64,000 nt of DNA from Methylobacterium sp. WSM2598 (GCF_000379105.1 NZ_KB900609.1:1761985-1825984); one strand, 5' to 3'; positions 7,927 to 20,744 are shown, numbered from the stretch's first letter. Numbers and translations are program-made. The notes: generated by a model from the sequence alone, not told the origin.

Positions 7927-9939
7927 GTGCCGGATCGCGTCGTGATTGCCTGTTCCTGCGAGGGGACCATCCCGCTCGACGCGGAGGCGATCGGCCGCGG
8001 CTGCGGCGGCCGGGTCGAGACCGGCGAGGCGCTCTGCACCCGCGAGCTCGACCGCGCGCGGCGGCTCCTCGCCTCCGGCGATCCGGTGACCCTGGCCTGC
8101 ACCCTGCAGGCCCCGCTCTTCGACGAACTGGTCGAGGAGGTCGGGGCGCAGGACCGCGTCGCCTACGCCAATATCCGCGAGGCGGCGGGCTGGTCCGCCG
8201 AGGGCGCCGCGGCCGGCCCCAAGATGGCGGCGCTCCTCGCCGCCGCCGCGGAGCCGATGCCGCCCGCGCCCGTGGTGAGCTTCGAGAGCCGGGGCGTGGC
8301 GCTCGTCTACGGGCGGGACGAGACCGCGATCGAGGTCGGGCGCCGCCTCGCCGATCACCTCGACGTCACGGTGCTGCTGACCCGGCCCGGCGACGTGGTG
8401 CCCCCGCGCGGGGCGGAGTTCCCGGTCCTCAAGGGCACGATCCGCCGGGCCGGCGGGCATCTCGGCGCCTTCACGCTCGGCATCGACGCCTACGCCCTGC
8501 CGCGCCCCTCCTCGCGGGAGCGCCTCCTGTTCGGGGAAGGCCACGACGGCGCGACCTCGACCTGCGACATCGTGATCGACGTCTCGGGGGAGGCGCCGCT
8601 CTTCCCGGCCCACGCCCTGCGCAGCGGCTACCTGCGGGCGGATCCCCGCGACCCGGCGGCCGTGGCCGCGGTCTTGTTCGAGGCCTCGCACCTCGTCGGC
8701 ACCTTCGACAAGACCCGCTTCATCGCCTTCAAGGACGGGCTCTGCGCGCATGCGCGCTCGCGCATCACCGGCTGCAGCCGCTGCCTCGACGTCTGCCCGA
8801 CCGGGGCGATCGCGCCGGCCGGCGACCACGTGGCGGTCGATCCCTTCGTGTGCGCGGGCTGCGGATCCTGCGCCTCGGTCTGCCCGACCGGCGCGGCCGC
8901 CGCCACGCTCCCGCCCGCCGACGCGCTGCTGCGGCGCCTTCGCCGCCTCCTGCGCGCCTACGCGGCGGCGGGCGGGGAGGGCGCCGTGGTGCTCCTCCAC
9001 GACGGCGATCACGGCGAGGCGCTGATCGACGCGCTCGCCCGCTTCGGCGCCGGCCTGCCGGCCCACGTCCTGCCGGTCAGGGTCAACGAGGTGACTCAGG
9101 CCGGGCTCGACCTGCTCACCGGCGCCTTCGCCTTCGGGGCGACCGGGGTGCGGCTCCTGGCGCGGGCGCGGCCGAAGCACGACCTGACCCCGCTCCGGGG
9201 CGTCCTGGCGCGGGCCGACGCGATCCTGCAGGCGCTGGGCTACGGCCCCGCGGACGGCGCCCCGGTCGTGTCGCTGATCGAGACCGACGACCCGGACGCG
9301 CTCGGGGCGGCGCTGGCGGCGGGCCCCCGCGGCACCGCGACGGCCGCGCCGGCGGGCTTCGTGCCGGAGGGGGAGGCGCGCGAGGTGCTGCGGCTCACCC
9401 TTCGCGAATTGCACCACGCGGCGCCGCGCCCGGTCGACCGGATCCCCCTCGATCCCGGGGCGCCCTTCGGCGGGCTCGACTTCCGCACCGAGGCCTGCAC
9501 GCTCTGCCACGCCTGCGTGGGCGCCTGCCCGACCGGCGCGCTCAGCGACGATCCGGACCGTCCGCTCCTGAGCTTCTCGGAGAGCCTCTGCGTGCAGTGC
9601 GGCCTCTGCGCCGCGACCTGCCCGGAAGACGTCATCACCCTGGAGCCGCGGCTCGACTTCGCGGCCTGGGCGGCGCCGCGCCGCGTCCTCAAGGAGGAGG
9701 AGCCGTTCGCCTGCGTGGCCTGCGCCAAGCCGTTCGGCACCCGCAGCACGGTCGAGCGGATCATCGGGCGGCTGCAGGACAAGCACTGGATGTTCGCCGG
9801 GACGGCCGGCCAGGACCGCCTGCGCGCGCTGATGATGTGCGAGACCTGCCGGGTCTCCCACGTGCTCGCCGAGGGCTTCGACCCCCACGCCGCCCCGCCG
9901 CCGCGGATGACCGAGGATTACCTGCGCGAGCGGGGCTGA
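7927..9939 (+). CDS. Multi-cluster 4Fe-4S protein of the formate dehydrogenase locus
   Basis: This 670-residue cytoplasmic iron-sulfur protein has four ferredoxin-type motifs in two pairs: CSRCLDVCP and CAGCGSCASVCP near residues 280-325, and CTLCHACVGACP and CVQCGLCAATCP near 525-570. An N-terminal Cys-rich domain (IACSCEGTIPLD, later CTREL and LACTLQ) recalls HdrA-like sequences. The C terminus has two more CxxC pairs (CVAC, CETC) that could bind zinc or a cluster. The start is GTG at 7927. It is transcribed away from the dehydrogenase operon and ends before a perfect palindrome. It probably moves electrons to or from the formate dehydrogenase system; the partner is unknown. Confidence 0.85.
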   Translation: MPDRVVIACSCEGTIPLDAEAIGRGCGGRVETGEALCTRELDRARRLLASGDPVTLACTLQAPLFDELVEEVGAQDRVAYANIREAAGWSAEGAAAGPKMAALLAAAAEPMPPAPVVSFESRGVALVYGRDETAIEVGRRLADHLDVTVLLTRPGDVVPPRGAEFPVLKGTIRRAGGHLGAFTLGIDAYALPRPSSRERLLFGEGHDGATSTCDIVIDVSGEAPLFPAHALRSGYLRADPRDPAAVAAVLFEASHLVGTFDKTRFIAFKDGLCAHARSRITGCSRCLDVCPTGAIAPAGDHVAVDPFVCAGCGSCASVCPTGAAAATLPPADALLRRLRRLLRAYAAAGGEGAVVLLHDGDHGEALIDALARFGAGLPAHVLPVRVNEVTQAGLDLLTGAFAFGATGVRLLARARPKHDLTPLRGVLARADAILQALGYGPADGAPVVSLIETDDPDALGAALAAGPRGTATAAPAGFVPEGEAREVLRLTLRELHHAAPRPVDRIPLDPGAPFGGLDFRTEACTLCHACVGACPTGALSDDPDRPLLSFSESLCVQCGLCAATCPEDVITLEPRLDFAAWAAPRRVLKEEEPFACVACAKPFGTRSTVERIIGRLQDKHWMFAGTAGQDRLRALMMCETCRVSHVLAEGFDPHAAPPPRMTEDYLRERG

Positions 9940-9954
9940 GGCCCGGAGGCGGAG

Positions 9955-9996
9955 GATGATCCGGGATCCGCTTGATCAAGCGGATCCCGGATCATC
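9955..9996. repeat. Element A, copy 1: perfect 42-bp palindrome
   Basis: Both 21-base arms match perfectly with no loop (arm GATGATCCGGGATCCGCTTGA... cut at the centre). It contains five GATC sites. It lies 15 bp after the stop of the iron-sulfur gene and before the convergent end of glgA, so it can form a hairpin in either transcript. Related copies are at 26896, 38804, 46002 and 60679. Element B is not clearly present here; only a degraded trace may follow. Confidence 0.9.
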
Positions 9997-10070
9997 GCGC
10001 GCGCGTGAGGGCCGGACATCGGGAGGCGTTCGATCTCTCGGGGCGAGGACGGGCCCGGAGGATCCGGCCC

Positions 10071-11600
10071 TCACGCCGCCCGCGGGCGCAGCATCTCGAC
10101 GCCGTTGCCCATGGTGCGGGCGTAGAGGCCGCTGTAGCTCAGCGCCGCCTTGTCCCAGCCGAAGGTGCGGGCCATCGCGGTGCGCCGCATCGTGTTGAGG
10201 TGGCGCTTCGACGCGAAGGTGTCGAGGGCGCGGCGGATCGCGCCGGTGAGGCCCTTCAGCGTCGCCTCGCCGAACAGGAAGCCCGTGACCCCGTCCTCCA
10301 CCGTGTCGGCGAGGCCGCCGACCCGGCGCGCGATCGGCAGCGAGCCGAAGCGCTGCGCGTACATCTGGGCCAGCCCGCAGGGCTCGAAGCGCGACGGCAT
10401 CAGCAGGAAGTCGCTGCCCGCGAACATCCGGTGCGCGTCGGTCTCGTCGAAGCCGATCCGCACGCCCACCGCCCCCGGGTGACGGCGCGCGAGGTCCATG
10501 AAGGCGCTCTCGAAGCGCGGCTCGCCCTGGCCGGTGACGACGAGCTGGCCGCCCTCCGCCACGATCGCTTCCGCCGCCGCGAGCGTGAGGTCGACACCCT
10601 TCTGGTGGACGAGCCGCGACACGATCGCGAAGAGCGGGCCGCGCGAGACGCCGAGCCCGAAGCGCTCGCGCACCGCGTCGGCGTTCGCGCGCTTGCCCTT
10701 CCAGTCATCCGCCTCGAAGGCGGTGGCGAGATGGGGGTCCGTCCGCGGATCCCAGATCTCGTCGATCCCGTTGAGGATTCCGGTGAGGCGGCCCTGGCCG
10801 GCCCGGGTGCGCAGCAGCCCGTCGAGGCCGCAGCCGAATTCCGGCGAGGTGATCTCCTGCGCGTAGGTCTCGCTCACCGTCGTCACGTGCGAGGCGTAGA
10901 ACAGCCCCGCTTTCAGGAAGGAGAGCTTGCCGTAGAACTCGACGCCGTCGATCTGGAAGGCGCCCTCCGGCACGCCGAGCCGGGCGAGATTCTCCCGCGG
11001 GAACAGACCCTGATAGGCGAGGTTGTGCACGGTGAGGATGCTCGGCACCCGCAGGCCCTGCCAGGCCAGGTAGGCGGGGGCGAGCGCCGTCTGCCAGTCG
11101 TTGAGGTGGAGGAGGTCGGCCTGCCAGTCCGGATCGGCACCCTTCGCGAGTTCCACGGCGGCGAGGCTGAGGCGCGCGAAGCGCAGGTCGTTGTCGGCGA
11201 AGTCGCCGCCCTGGTCGCCGTAGGGCGAGCCCGCCCGGTCGTAGAGCTCGGCGTTGAGCAGCACGTAGACCGGCATGCCGTCCCCGGTCTCGACGAGGCC
11301 GAGCGCCGAGGGCGCGAGCCCGTCCCGGCCCGGCAGCTGGGCGACGACCGGGATGTCGGCGTAGCGGTCGACGACCTGGCGGTAGCCCGGGATCAGGATG
11401 CGCACGTCGTAGTGCTGGCGCAGCGCCCGCGGCAGCGCCGCCGCCACCTCGCCGAGGCCACCGGTCTTCAGGAAATCCGCCATCTCGGGCGTGGCGAAGA
11501 GGATGCGCTGGCGCAGCGAGCCGGGGCTGCGGAGGAAGGGGGATGGTGACGACGGGACCGGCGCAGGGGAAACGGAGCGCGCGCACGCCGAGCCGATCAT
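10071..11600 (-). CDS. glgA: Glycogen synthase, GT5 family
   Basis: A 509-residue glucosyltransferase that transfers glucose from ADP-glucose to growing alpha-1,4-glucan. The sugar-nucleotide binding signature KTGGLGE is at residues 45-51, TVHNLAYQG and the later SRFEPCGLAQMYAQRFGSLPI segment are typical of GT5 synthases. The conserved core begins at about residue 30, so the ATG at 11600 gives a somewhat long N terminus of about 30 weakly conserved residues; no closer ATG exists. Downstream of the GH13 glucosidase on the same strand with a 227-bp gap. glgC and glgB are not in the window. Confidence 0.93.
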   Translation of the reverse strand: MIGSACARSVSPAPVPSSPSPFLRSPGSLRQRILFATPEMADFLKTGGLGEVAAALPRALRQHYDVRILIPGYRQVVDRYADIPVVAQLPGRDGLAPSALGLVETGDGMPVYVLLNAELYDRAGSPYGDQGGDFADNDLRFARLSLAAVELAKGADPDWQADLLHLNDWQTALAPAYLAWQGLRVPSILTVHNLAYQGLFPRENLARLGVPEGAFQIDGVEFYGKLSFLKAGLFYASHVTTVSETYAQEITSPEFGCGLDGLLRTRAGQGRLTGILNGIDEIWDPRTDPHLATAFEADDWKGKRANADAVRERFGLGVSRGPLFAIVSRLVHQKGVDLTLAAAEAIVAEGGQLVVTGQGEPRFESAFMDLARRHPGAVGVRIGFDETDAHRMFAGSDFLLMPSRFEPCGLAQMYAQRFGSLPIARRVGGLADTVEDGVTGFLFGEATLKGLTGAIRRALDTFASKRHLNTMRRTAMARTFGWDKAALSYSGLYARTMGNGVEMLRPRAA

Positions 11601-11812
11601 CGAGAATGCCCCCACGCCGCGGGCCGCAAGGATGCTGGCGGACGTCGCCACGGCGCCTGTGTTTGGCCGGCAACGCGCGCTTGCGCGTCCGGTTCCGCCG
11701 CGTTGCACAATATCGCATCGCAGCAGGGATTCAAGCGTAAATCGCGCGATATCGTGCGAAACCGAGAGTTTCTGACCCGCGTGGCAGAGCTTCGACGGAA
11801 TTTCCGCGAAGT

Positions 11813-11826
11813 TTCACTTAAGTGAA
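11813..11826. promoter_or_regulatory. 14-bp palindrome upstream of glgA
   Basis: TTCACTTAAGTGAA is a perfect palindrome just beyond the stop of the glucosidase gene and about 210 bp ahead of the glgA start. Its AT-rich centre and position suit an operator for glgA, though it could also end the upstream transcript. Which one cannot be told from sequence. Confidence 0.35.
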
Positions 11827-11827
11827 G

Positions 11828-13435
<1,608 letters not shown>

Positions 13436-13954
13436 CGCTCGCCTCCGTGCGCGTCGCGGGTTCAGGGGCGGGGCCGCGTCCGGGCGCGGCGCGCGGGCGG
13501 GCTTGCGCGCGGCGCCCGGTCAAGCAAATCGAAACCATGCAAACCGAAAGGGCGGCGGCGGTTCCCGCGCCGCGGCAGGCTAGCCGCCCCCCGTGACGGT
13601 TCGCCGACGCTCCCCGCGACCCCGGGGCGTGAGGAACCGCACCGCGGCCACGGCGTTCGTGGGCGATGATCCGCCCTGACTCTGCGGGAAACCCGTCCGA
13701 ACGGCACGGCTTCCGGGGCGTCGCGACCGTTCATGACGCCTTCAGCCCGCCTCGGCCACAGTCGCGTCGGGTTTCGGTGCCACGTGTCGCGACGGCCACA
13801 CGCCGGGAGACTTGTCGTCAAGCGCTCCGGCCGTCTCGACATGATGAAAAAGACGTCACACGATGAAGCAGTTCGGCCGATGATCTGCTGCCCGCAACGC
13901 GACCAAGAGCGCGGGGCAGAGAAGAGGATCGTCGGCGCTGAAGGGGGTTCCGAG
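13436..13954. other. Divergent intergenic region, glucosidase / glgP
   Basis: About 519 bp with no convincing gene. It must hold the promoters for the glucosidase-glgA direction and for glgP. The stretch near 13810-13870 is richer in A and T and most likely carries the glgP promoter, but no clear -35/-10 pair was found. The last part contains AAGGGGG, the glgP ribosome site. Confidence 0.5.
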
Positions 13955-16477
<2,523 letters not shown>

Positions 16478-16499
16478 GCATCATGCGCCGAAGCGGCCA

Positions 16500-16519
16500 T
16501 CGGTTCGGCGGCGAACCGA
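16500..16519. terminator. Small hairpin between convergent glgP and OmpA-like genes
   Basis: TCGGTTCG and CGAACCGA form a perfect 8-bp stem with a GCGG loop 23 bp after the glgP stop. A second 7-bp stem (GAGTTGC/GCAACTC) follows near 16564-16582. Neither has a T-run, so factor-independent termination is doubtful. Confidence 0.3.
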
Positions 16520-16651
16520 AGCACCGCGTCAGCGAAAACGATGCACGAAGGACAGTGAAGCAGAGTTGCCCGGCGCAACTCCGCCGGGGATCCGGCCGGA
16601 GAACCCGACGGGGCGTGCCCCGGCCTCACCCGGCGATGTCCTGCCCGCCGC

Positions 16652-17665
16652 TCAGCGCTCGGTGAGCTTCAGCTCGATGCGCCGGTTGCGGGCGTAGGCC
16701 TCCTCGGTCGCGCCGGTGTCGAGGGGCTGGAACTCGCCGAAGGCGCCCGCGAGCAGGCGCTGGGGCGGGATCCCCCGTCCCACCATGTACTGCACCACCG
16801 CGATCGACCGGGCCGCCGACAGCGCCCAGTTCGACGGGAAGGTCGCCGAGCTGATCGGCCGCGCATCGGTGTGGCCGTCCACCCGCAGCACCCACGGGAT
16901 GTCGGGCGGGATCTGCCGGCCGAGTTCGATGATCGCCGCGGCGATGCGGTCGAGCTCCGCCCCGGCCTCGGGCCGCAGCGTGGCCTGACCGGCCGCGAAC
17001 AGCACCTCCGATTGCAGCACGAAGCGGTCGCCCACGATGCGGATGTCGGAGCGGTTGCCGAGGATCTGCCGCAGGCGCCCGAAAAAGTCCGAGCGGTAGC
17101 GGGCCAGTTCCTGCACCCGCTGGGCCAGGGCCACGTTCAGGCGGCTGCCGAGATCGGCGATCCGGGCCTGGCTCTCCCGGTCCCGGGTCTCCGAGGCGGC
17201 GAGCGCGTCCTCCAGCGCCGCGAGCTGCTGGCGCATCGCCGCGATCTGCTGGTTCAGGAGCTCGACCTGCGACAGGGCCCGGTTGGTCGCGCCCTTCTCC
17301 GCCTCGAGCTGGCGCCCGAGATCGCTCGCCTTGCCCTGCGCGCCCTGGTCGGCCGACAGCGCGTCCTGCAGGCGCCGCCGCTCCGTCTCCGATTCCTGCA
17401 GGTTGGCCCGGAGCGAGGCGGCCGTCTCCTCCAGGGTGCGCCGCCCGGAGCGTTCGAGGGCGAGGAGGTCGGTCAGTTCGGCGATCTGCCGGTTGAGCCG
17501 GCCCAGCACCGTGTCGCGCCCGGAGATTTCCTGCGACAGGAAGAACTGCCCGGTGACGAAGATCGTCAGCAGGAACACCACCGAGAGCAGCAAGGTCGTC
17601 AGCGCGTCGACGTAGCCCGGCCAGACGTTGAGGGCGCGCTCGCGGCGCAGGAGGCGGCCGGCCAT
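16652..17665 (-). CDS. OmpA/MotB-like peptidoglycan-binding stator protein
   Basis: A 337-residue inner-membrane protein. One N-terminal membrane segment (about residues 17-45) carries an Asp in GYVDALTTLLLSVVF, in the position of the ion-binding Asp of MotB. A long coiled coil (about 50-185) follows, then an OmpA-type peptidoglycan-binding domain with VDGHTDARPI and RNRRIELKL. It starts 19 nt after the MotA/TolQ-like gene and is surely its partner. The layout is a MotAB-like ion-driven unit, but there is no flagellar gene beside it and the coiled coil is longer than in MotB. A role in cell envelope maintenance is inferred. Nothing in the neighbourhood resembles a defence system. Confidence 0.85.
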   Translation of the reverse strand: MAGRLLRRERALNVWPGYVDALTTLLLSVVFLLTIFVTGQFFLSQEISGRDTVLGRLNRQIAELTDLLALERSGRRTLEETAASLRANLQESETERRRLQDALSADQGAQGKASDLGRQLEAEKGATNRALSQVELLNQQIAAMRQQLAALEDALAASETRDRESQARIADLGSRLNVALAQRVQELARYRSDFFGRLRQILGNRSDIRIVGDRFVLQSEVLFAAGQATLRPEAGAELDRIAAAIIELGRQIPPDIPWVLRVDGHTDARPISSATFPSNWALSAARSIAVVQYMVGRGIPPQRLLAGAFGEFQPLDTGATEEAYARNRRIELKLTER

Positions 17666-17684
17666 CAGATCCCGTCCCGGCGCG

Positions 17685-18671
17685 TCATCCCACGCGCTCC
17701 CGGCCCAGGCGGTCGAGCACCTGCTTGAGTTCGCGCTCGCGGCTCGCCTGGGCCTCGACCCAGTCGCGGATCATCTGCTGCTCGGCGCGCATGTGCTGGA
17801 CGAGGCCCTGGATGCCCTCGGCGAGGTTCGCCATCGCCTGGGTGCTGGCGCGGCTGTTGCCCGTGCTGTCGCCGACCAGGGCGGAGAGGCGGGTCACCGC
17901 CTCGGCGAGGTCGCGCAGGGACGCCTCGGAGCTGCGGTTCGGCGCCTGCGGCGCGCCGGCCGCCTCCGGGCCGGCGCGGGCGACCAGCCAATCCTCCAGC
18001 TCGTTGTAGAAGCGCGTATGCGCCTGGCCCGCCTGGAGGTCGAGGAACCCGATGGTGAGCGAGCCGGCGAGGCCGAACAGGGAGGCCGAGAAGGCGAGCC
18101 CGATGCCGGAGAGCGGCACCGCGAGCCCGCTCTTCAGCTCGTCGAACATCACGGCGGCGTCGCCCCCGCCGGCGCGCATCGAGCGGATCACGTTGCCGAC
18201 CGCCGAGAGCGTGTCGATGAGGCCCCAGAAGGTGCCGAGCAGGCCGAGCAGGATCAGGATGCCGGCGATGTAGCGCAGAGCCTCGCGGCCCTCGTCGAGG
18301 CGCGAGGCCACGGTGTCGAGGAGCGGGCGGAACCCCGCGGCGGGCACGGACTCGCCCGCGGCGGCGTCGCGGATCACGGGGGCGAGCGGGGCGATCACCC
18401 GCGGCTCGCCCGGATTCGTCTCCCGCATCGCCGTGCGATTGACGAAGCGGATCTCGCGGAACAGGCGCCGCACCTGCCCGAAGGCGAGCAGGATCGCGAT
18501 GAACAGGACGCCCAGGATCAGGCCGTTGAGCCCGGGATTGGCCAGGAAGGCCGGCACGATCTGGCGGTAGAGCACGAAGGCGAGGAAACCGACCAGGATC
18601 AGGAACACCGCCATGCGGACGAGGAAGATCCGGGGCGATGTCAGGGGAGGGGACGCAGCACTCGCCGCCAT
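17685..18671 (-). CDS. MotA/TolQ/ExbB-family proton channel protein
   Basis: A 328-residue membrane protein with an N-terminal pair of hydrophobic segments (about residues 17-65) and a second pair (about 135-210) that includes the family signature AGILILLGLLGTFWGLIDT and SGIGLAFSASLFGLAGSL. The C-terminal 100 residues are charged and cytoplasmic. With the downstream OmpA/MotB-like protein it should form an ion-conducting stator. This pair is widely found in alphaproteobacteria and often labelled flagellar motor protein, but the true flagellar-type motA-motB pair is elsewhere in this window (34101-35735). Confidence 0.85.
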   Translation of the reverse strand: MAASAASPPLTSPRIFLVRMAVFLILVGFLAFVLYRQIVPAFLANPGLNGLILGVLFIAILLAFGQVRRLFREIRFVNRTAMRETNPGEPRVIAPLAPVIRDAAAGESVPAAGFRPLLDTVASRLDEGREALRYIAGILILLGLLGTFWGLIDTLSAVGNVIRSMRAGGGDAAVMFDELKSGLAVPLSGIGLAFSASLFGLAGSLTIGFLDLQAGQAHTRFYNELEDWLVARAGPEAAGAPQAPNRSSEASLRDLAEAVTRLSALVGDSTGNSRASTQAMANLAEGIQGLVQHMRAEQQMIRDWVEAQASRERELKQVLDRLGRERVG

Positions 18672-19144
18672 CGCGTGGTTCGTCTCAGCTCGCGTGGGCC
18701 GCGGCGGGACTCGCCGCGCGGATCGGTCTCCGGCCCCGACCGATCCCGGGGGAAACCGGCGGCACTGTGCCGATTGGCCGGCCCGGGATCAAGCCGGCGC
18801 GGCTTCGGCCGGACCACGTAGGAGATCGGCCGGTGCGGGATCTCGGAGGCTGACAGGGGATCGTCCGGCTCCGACGGTCCGGGGAAAGAGGATGGATGGC
18901 GATCGCGCCGGTGCGGCCGATGGCGTTCGATCGGCGTGCCGACCCGATTGCCGAGGCGCCACCGCACGCGACCGCCGGACCCCGCGCCCCTCCCTCATGC
19001 CGAGGACCAGTGCGGATGCCATGAAGCTGCGGGCTCATGGCCCGCTCTGCGGAGGCGATCCCGGCCGGACAGCTCCGCGGCCTCGTCCAGGTCCTCGAAT
19101 CCCGGCGGCATCGTCGTCCCGGAGACCGGGAGATCCTCGACCTC
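18672..19144. other. Intergenic region without a convincing gene
   Basis: About 470 bp between the divergently placed start of the MotA/TolQ-like gene and the 3' end of the phosphoesterase gene (both on the minus strand). Open frames here lack ribosome sites and protein-like composition. It should contain the promoter of the stator-like pair. No repeat or RNA structure was recognised. Confidence 0.5.
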
Positions 19145-19966
19145 TCAGTCCCAGTCCCGGGGCCAGGCCTCCTCCAGGTGCGGCCCGAGCCGCACGGCGT
19201 GGACGCGGCGGGCGAGCCCGGTCTCGTCGTCGGTCTCGACGGCGAGTCCGCAGAGCGTGCCCTCGCCGGTCGCCGCCTCCAGCCGCGATCCCGGCGTCTT
19301 CTGCAGGAAGCGCCGCAGGGGCTCGTCCTTCTGCATGCCGAGCACCGAATCGAAATCGCCGCACATGCCCGCGTCGGATTGGTAGGCGGTGCCGCCCGGC
19401 AGGATGCGGTGGTCGGCGGTGGGGACGTGGGTGTGGGTGCCGACCACCAGCGAGGCGCGCCCGTCGAGGAAGTGGCCGAAGGCCTCCTTCTCGCTGGTGG
19501 CCTCCGCGTGGACGTCCACGATCACCGCGTCGGCGGCGCTGCCGAGGGGGCAGGCCGAGACCTCCCGGTCCGCCGCCGCGAAGGGATCGTCGAGGGGATC
19601 GAGGAAGATCCGGCCCATCACGTTGACGACGAGGACGCGCCCCCCCGCCCGGGTCTCGATCACGGTGGCGCCGCGCCCGGGCGTGCCCGGCGGGTAATTG
19701 GCCGGGCGCACCAGCCGCGGCTGGCGCGCGATGAAGACCAGGGCCTCGCGCTGGTCGAAGGAATGGTTGCCGAGGGTGACGGCGTCGGCGCCCGCGTCGA
19801 TGAGTTCGTCGCAGATCGCCTCGGTGATGCCGAAGCCCCCGGCCGCGTTCTCGCCGTTGATGACGACGCAGTCGAGCTTCCAGCGCTCCCGCAGGCCCGG
19901 CAGCCGCTCCGCCACCACCTGGCGGCCGGGCCGCCCCACCACGTCGCCGAGGAAGAGGAGGCGCAT
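19145..19966 (-). CDS. YmdB-type metallophosphoesterase (TIGR00282 family)
   Basis: A 273-residue cytoplasmic phosphodiesterase. The metal-binding motifs of the family are all present: FLGDVVG at residues 5-11, INGENAAGG near 36-44, LGNHSFDQ near 65-72 and VGTHTHVPTAD in the second half. Family members hydrolyse 2',3'-cyclic nucleotides in vitro; the Bacillus protein YmdB influences development. It begins 3 nt after the 5-formyl-THF cyclo-ligase gene, a pairing common in alphaproteobacteria, and is probably co-transcribed with it and with the 6S RNA upstream. Confidence 0.9.
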   Translation of the reverse strand: MRLLFLGDVVGRPGRQVVAERLPGLRERWKLDCVVINGENAAGGFGITEAICDELIDAGADAVTLGNHSFDQREALVFIARQPRLVRPANYPPGTPGRGATVIETRAGGRVLVVNVMGRIFLDPLDDPFAAADREVSACPLGSAADAVIVDVHAEATSEKEAFGHFLDGRASLVVGTHTHVPTADHRILPGGTAYQSDAGMCGDFDSVLGMQKDEPLRRFLQKTPGSRLEAATGEGTLCGLAVETDDETGLARRVHAVRLGPHLEEAWPRDWD

Positions 19967-19969
19967 GGC

Positions 19970-20578
19970 TCAGACTCCGGCGGGCAGGCTGGGGCTCGTG
20001 GCGGGCCCGATCACGCCCGCCTCGGTAACGATGTGGTCGAGGCTGTGATCGTGCGGGCCCTCCGGCACCTGCGCGATCTCCTGCACCGCGAAGGCGACGC
20101 CGACGGTGAGGATCGGCCCGTCCCGGGACAGGTCCGCGAGCGCCCGGTCGTAGTAGCCTTTCCCGTAGCCGATGCGGTGCAGGCGGCGGTCGAAGGCGGC
20201 GAGCGGCACCAGCAGGGCCCGGGGCCGCACCTCGGCCGCCTCCGGCCCCGGCTCGCTCAGCCCGAAGCCGCCGGCGCTGAGCGCGTCGTCCTCGGCCACC
20301 TGGCGGAAGACCAGGCCGGCCGGCGTGACCTGCGGCAGGGCGACGGCCTGGCCGCGGTCGCGCAGGGCGGCGATCAGCGGGCGCACGTCGACCTCGCTGC
20401 GGATCGGCCAATAGGCGCTGACGAGGCCGGCGCCGGCCAGGGCGGGCAAAGCGAGCACCGCCTCGGCGATGCGCCGGGACGCCTCGGCCCGATAGGCCGC
20501 GTCGAGCCCGTCCCGCCGCGCCAGGGCCTCCCGGCGGAGGCTGGCCTTGTCGGTCGGGACCAGGATGTCGTCTGTCAT
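19970..20578 (-). CDS. fau: 5-formyltetrahydrofolate cyclo-ligase
   Basis: A 202-residue enzyme that converts 5-formyl-THF to 5,10-methenyl-THF with ATP, returning stored folate to the one-carbon pool. The signature GYGKGYYDRALA is present in the second half, as are the early KASLRREALARRDGL and the SEVDVRPLIAALRDRG segments. The ATG at 20578 matches the family start and length. The gene sits just downstream of a 6S RNA on the same strand, an arrangement conserved in proteobacteria. In a methylotroph-like organism folate C1 carriers also serve formate assimilation, which links loosely to the formate dehydrogenase locus. Confidence 0.93.
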   Translation of the reverse strand: MTDDILVPTDKASLRREALARRDGLDAAYRAEASRRIAEAVLALPALAGAGLVSAYWPIRSEVDVRPLIAALRDRGQAVALPQVTPAGLVFRQVAEDDALSAGGFGLSEPGPEAAEVRPRALLVPLAAFDRRLHRIGYGKGYYDRALADLSRDGPILTVGVAFAVQEIAQVPEGPHDHSLDHIVTEAGVIGPATSPSLPAGV

Positions 20579-20589
20579 GGAGGAGCGCG

Positions 20590-20744
20590 GAGCCACGAAA
20601 GCCGTTGGAGGATCGATCCCGGGAAACCTACAGCGTAGGTGGGCGCCGTGTGCCCCGGTCCACGGACCAGGGCGGGGACAGCTCCCGAGGGAGTCGATAA
20701 GGCCCCGGGGATATGTGTCTCCTGACGCACCCCGCAGCCCCGCC
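20590..20744 (-). ncRNA. ssrS: 6S RNA (RNA polymerase sigma-70 regulator)
   Basis: Read on the minus strand this gap gives a string of short stems in the order expected for 6S RNA: CTCCC/GGGAG, TGGTCC/GGACC, then CCTAC-GCT-GTAGG followed by TTTCCCGGGATCGATCC, which can pair with ATATCCCCGGGG near the 5' part. The 3' segment is what I recall as the conserved end of alphaproteobacterial 6S RNAs. The position directly before the 5-formyl-THF cyclo-ligase gene is the classic ssrS location. CTACAT at 20751-20756 (minus strand) could be the -10 box, giving a transcript of about 155 nt. Ends are approximate. Confidence 0.8.

Noticed and set aside
10705-11718. Alternative gene overlapping glgA in another frame
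   Set aside because: It has no recognisable motif, while the glgA frame shows the complete GT5 pattern.
16652-18671. A Zorya anti-phage system (ZorA/ZorB)
   Set aside because: The stator-like pair fits, but no ZorC, ZorD or ZorE nuclease or helicase is adjacent; neighbours are glgP and a YmdB phosphoesterase.
18672-19144. Possible small genes between the stator-like pair and the phosphoesterase
   Set aside because: Frames are short, Arg/Ala/Pro-rich, without ribosome sites or family features.
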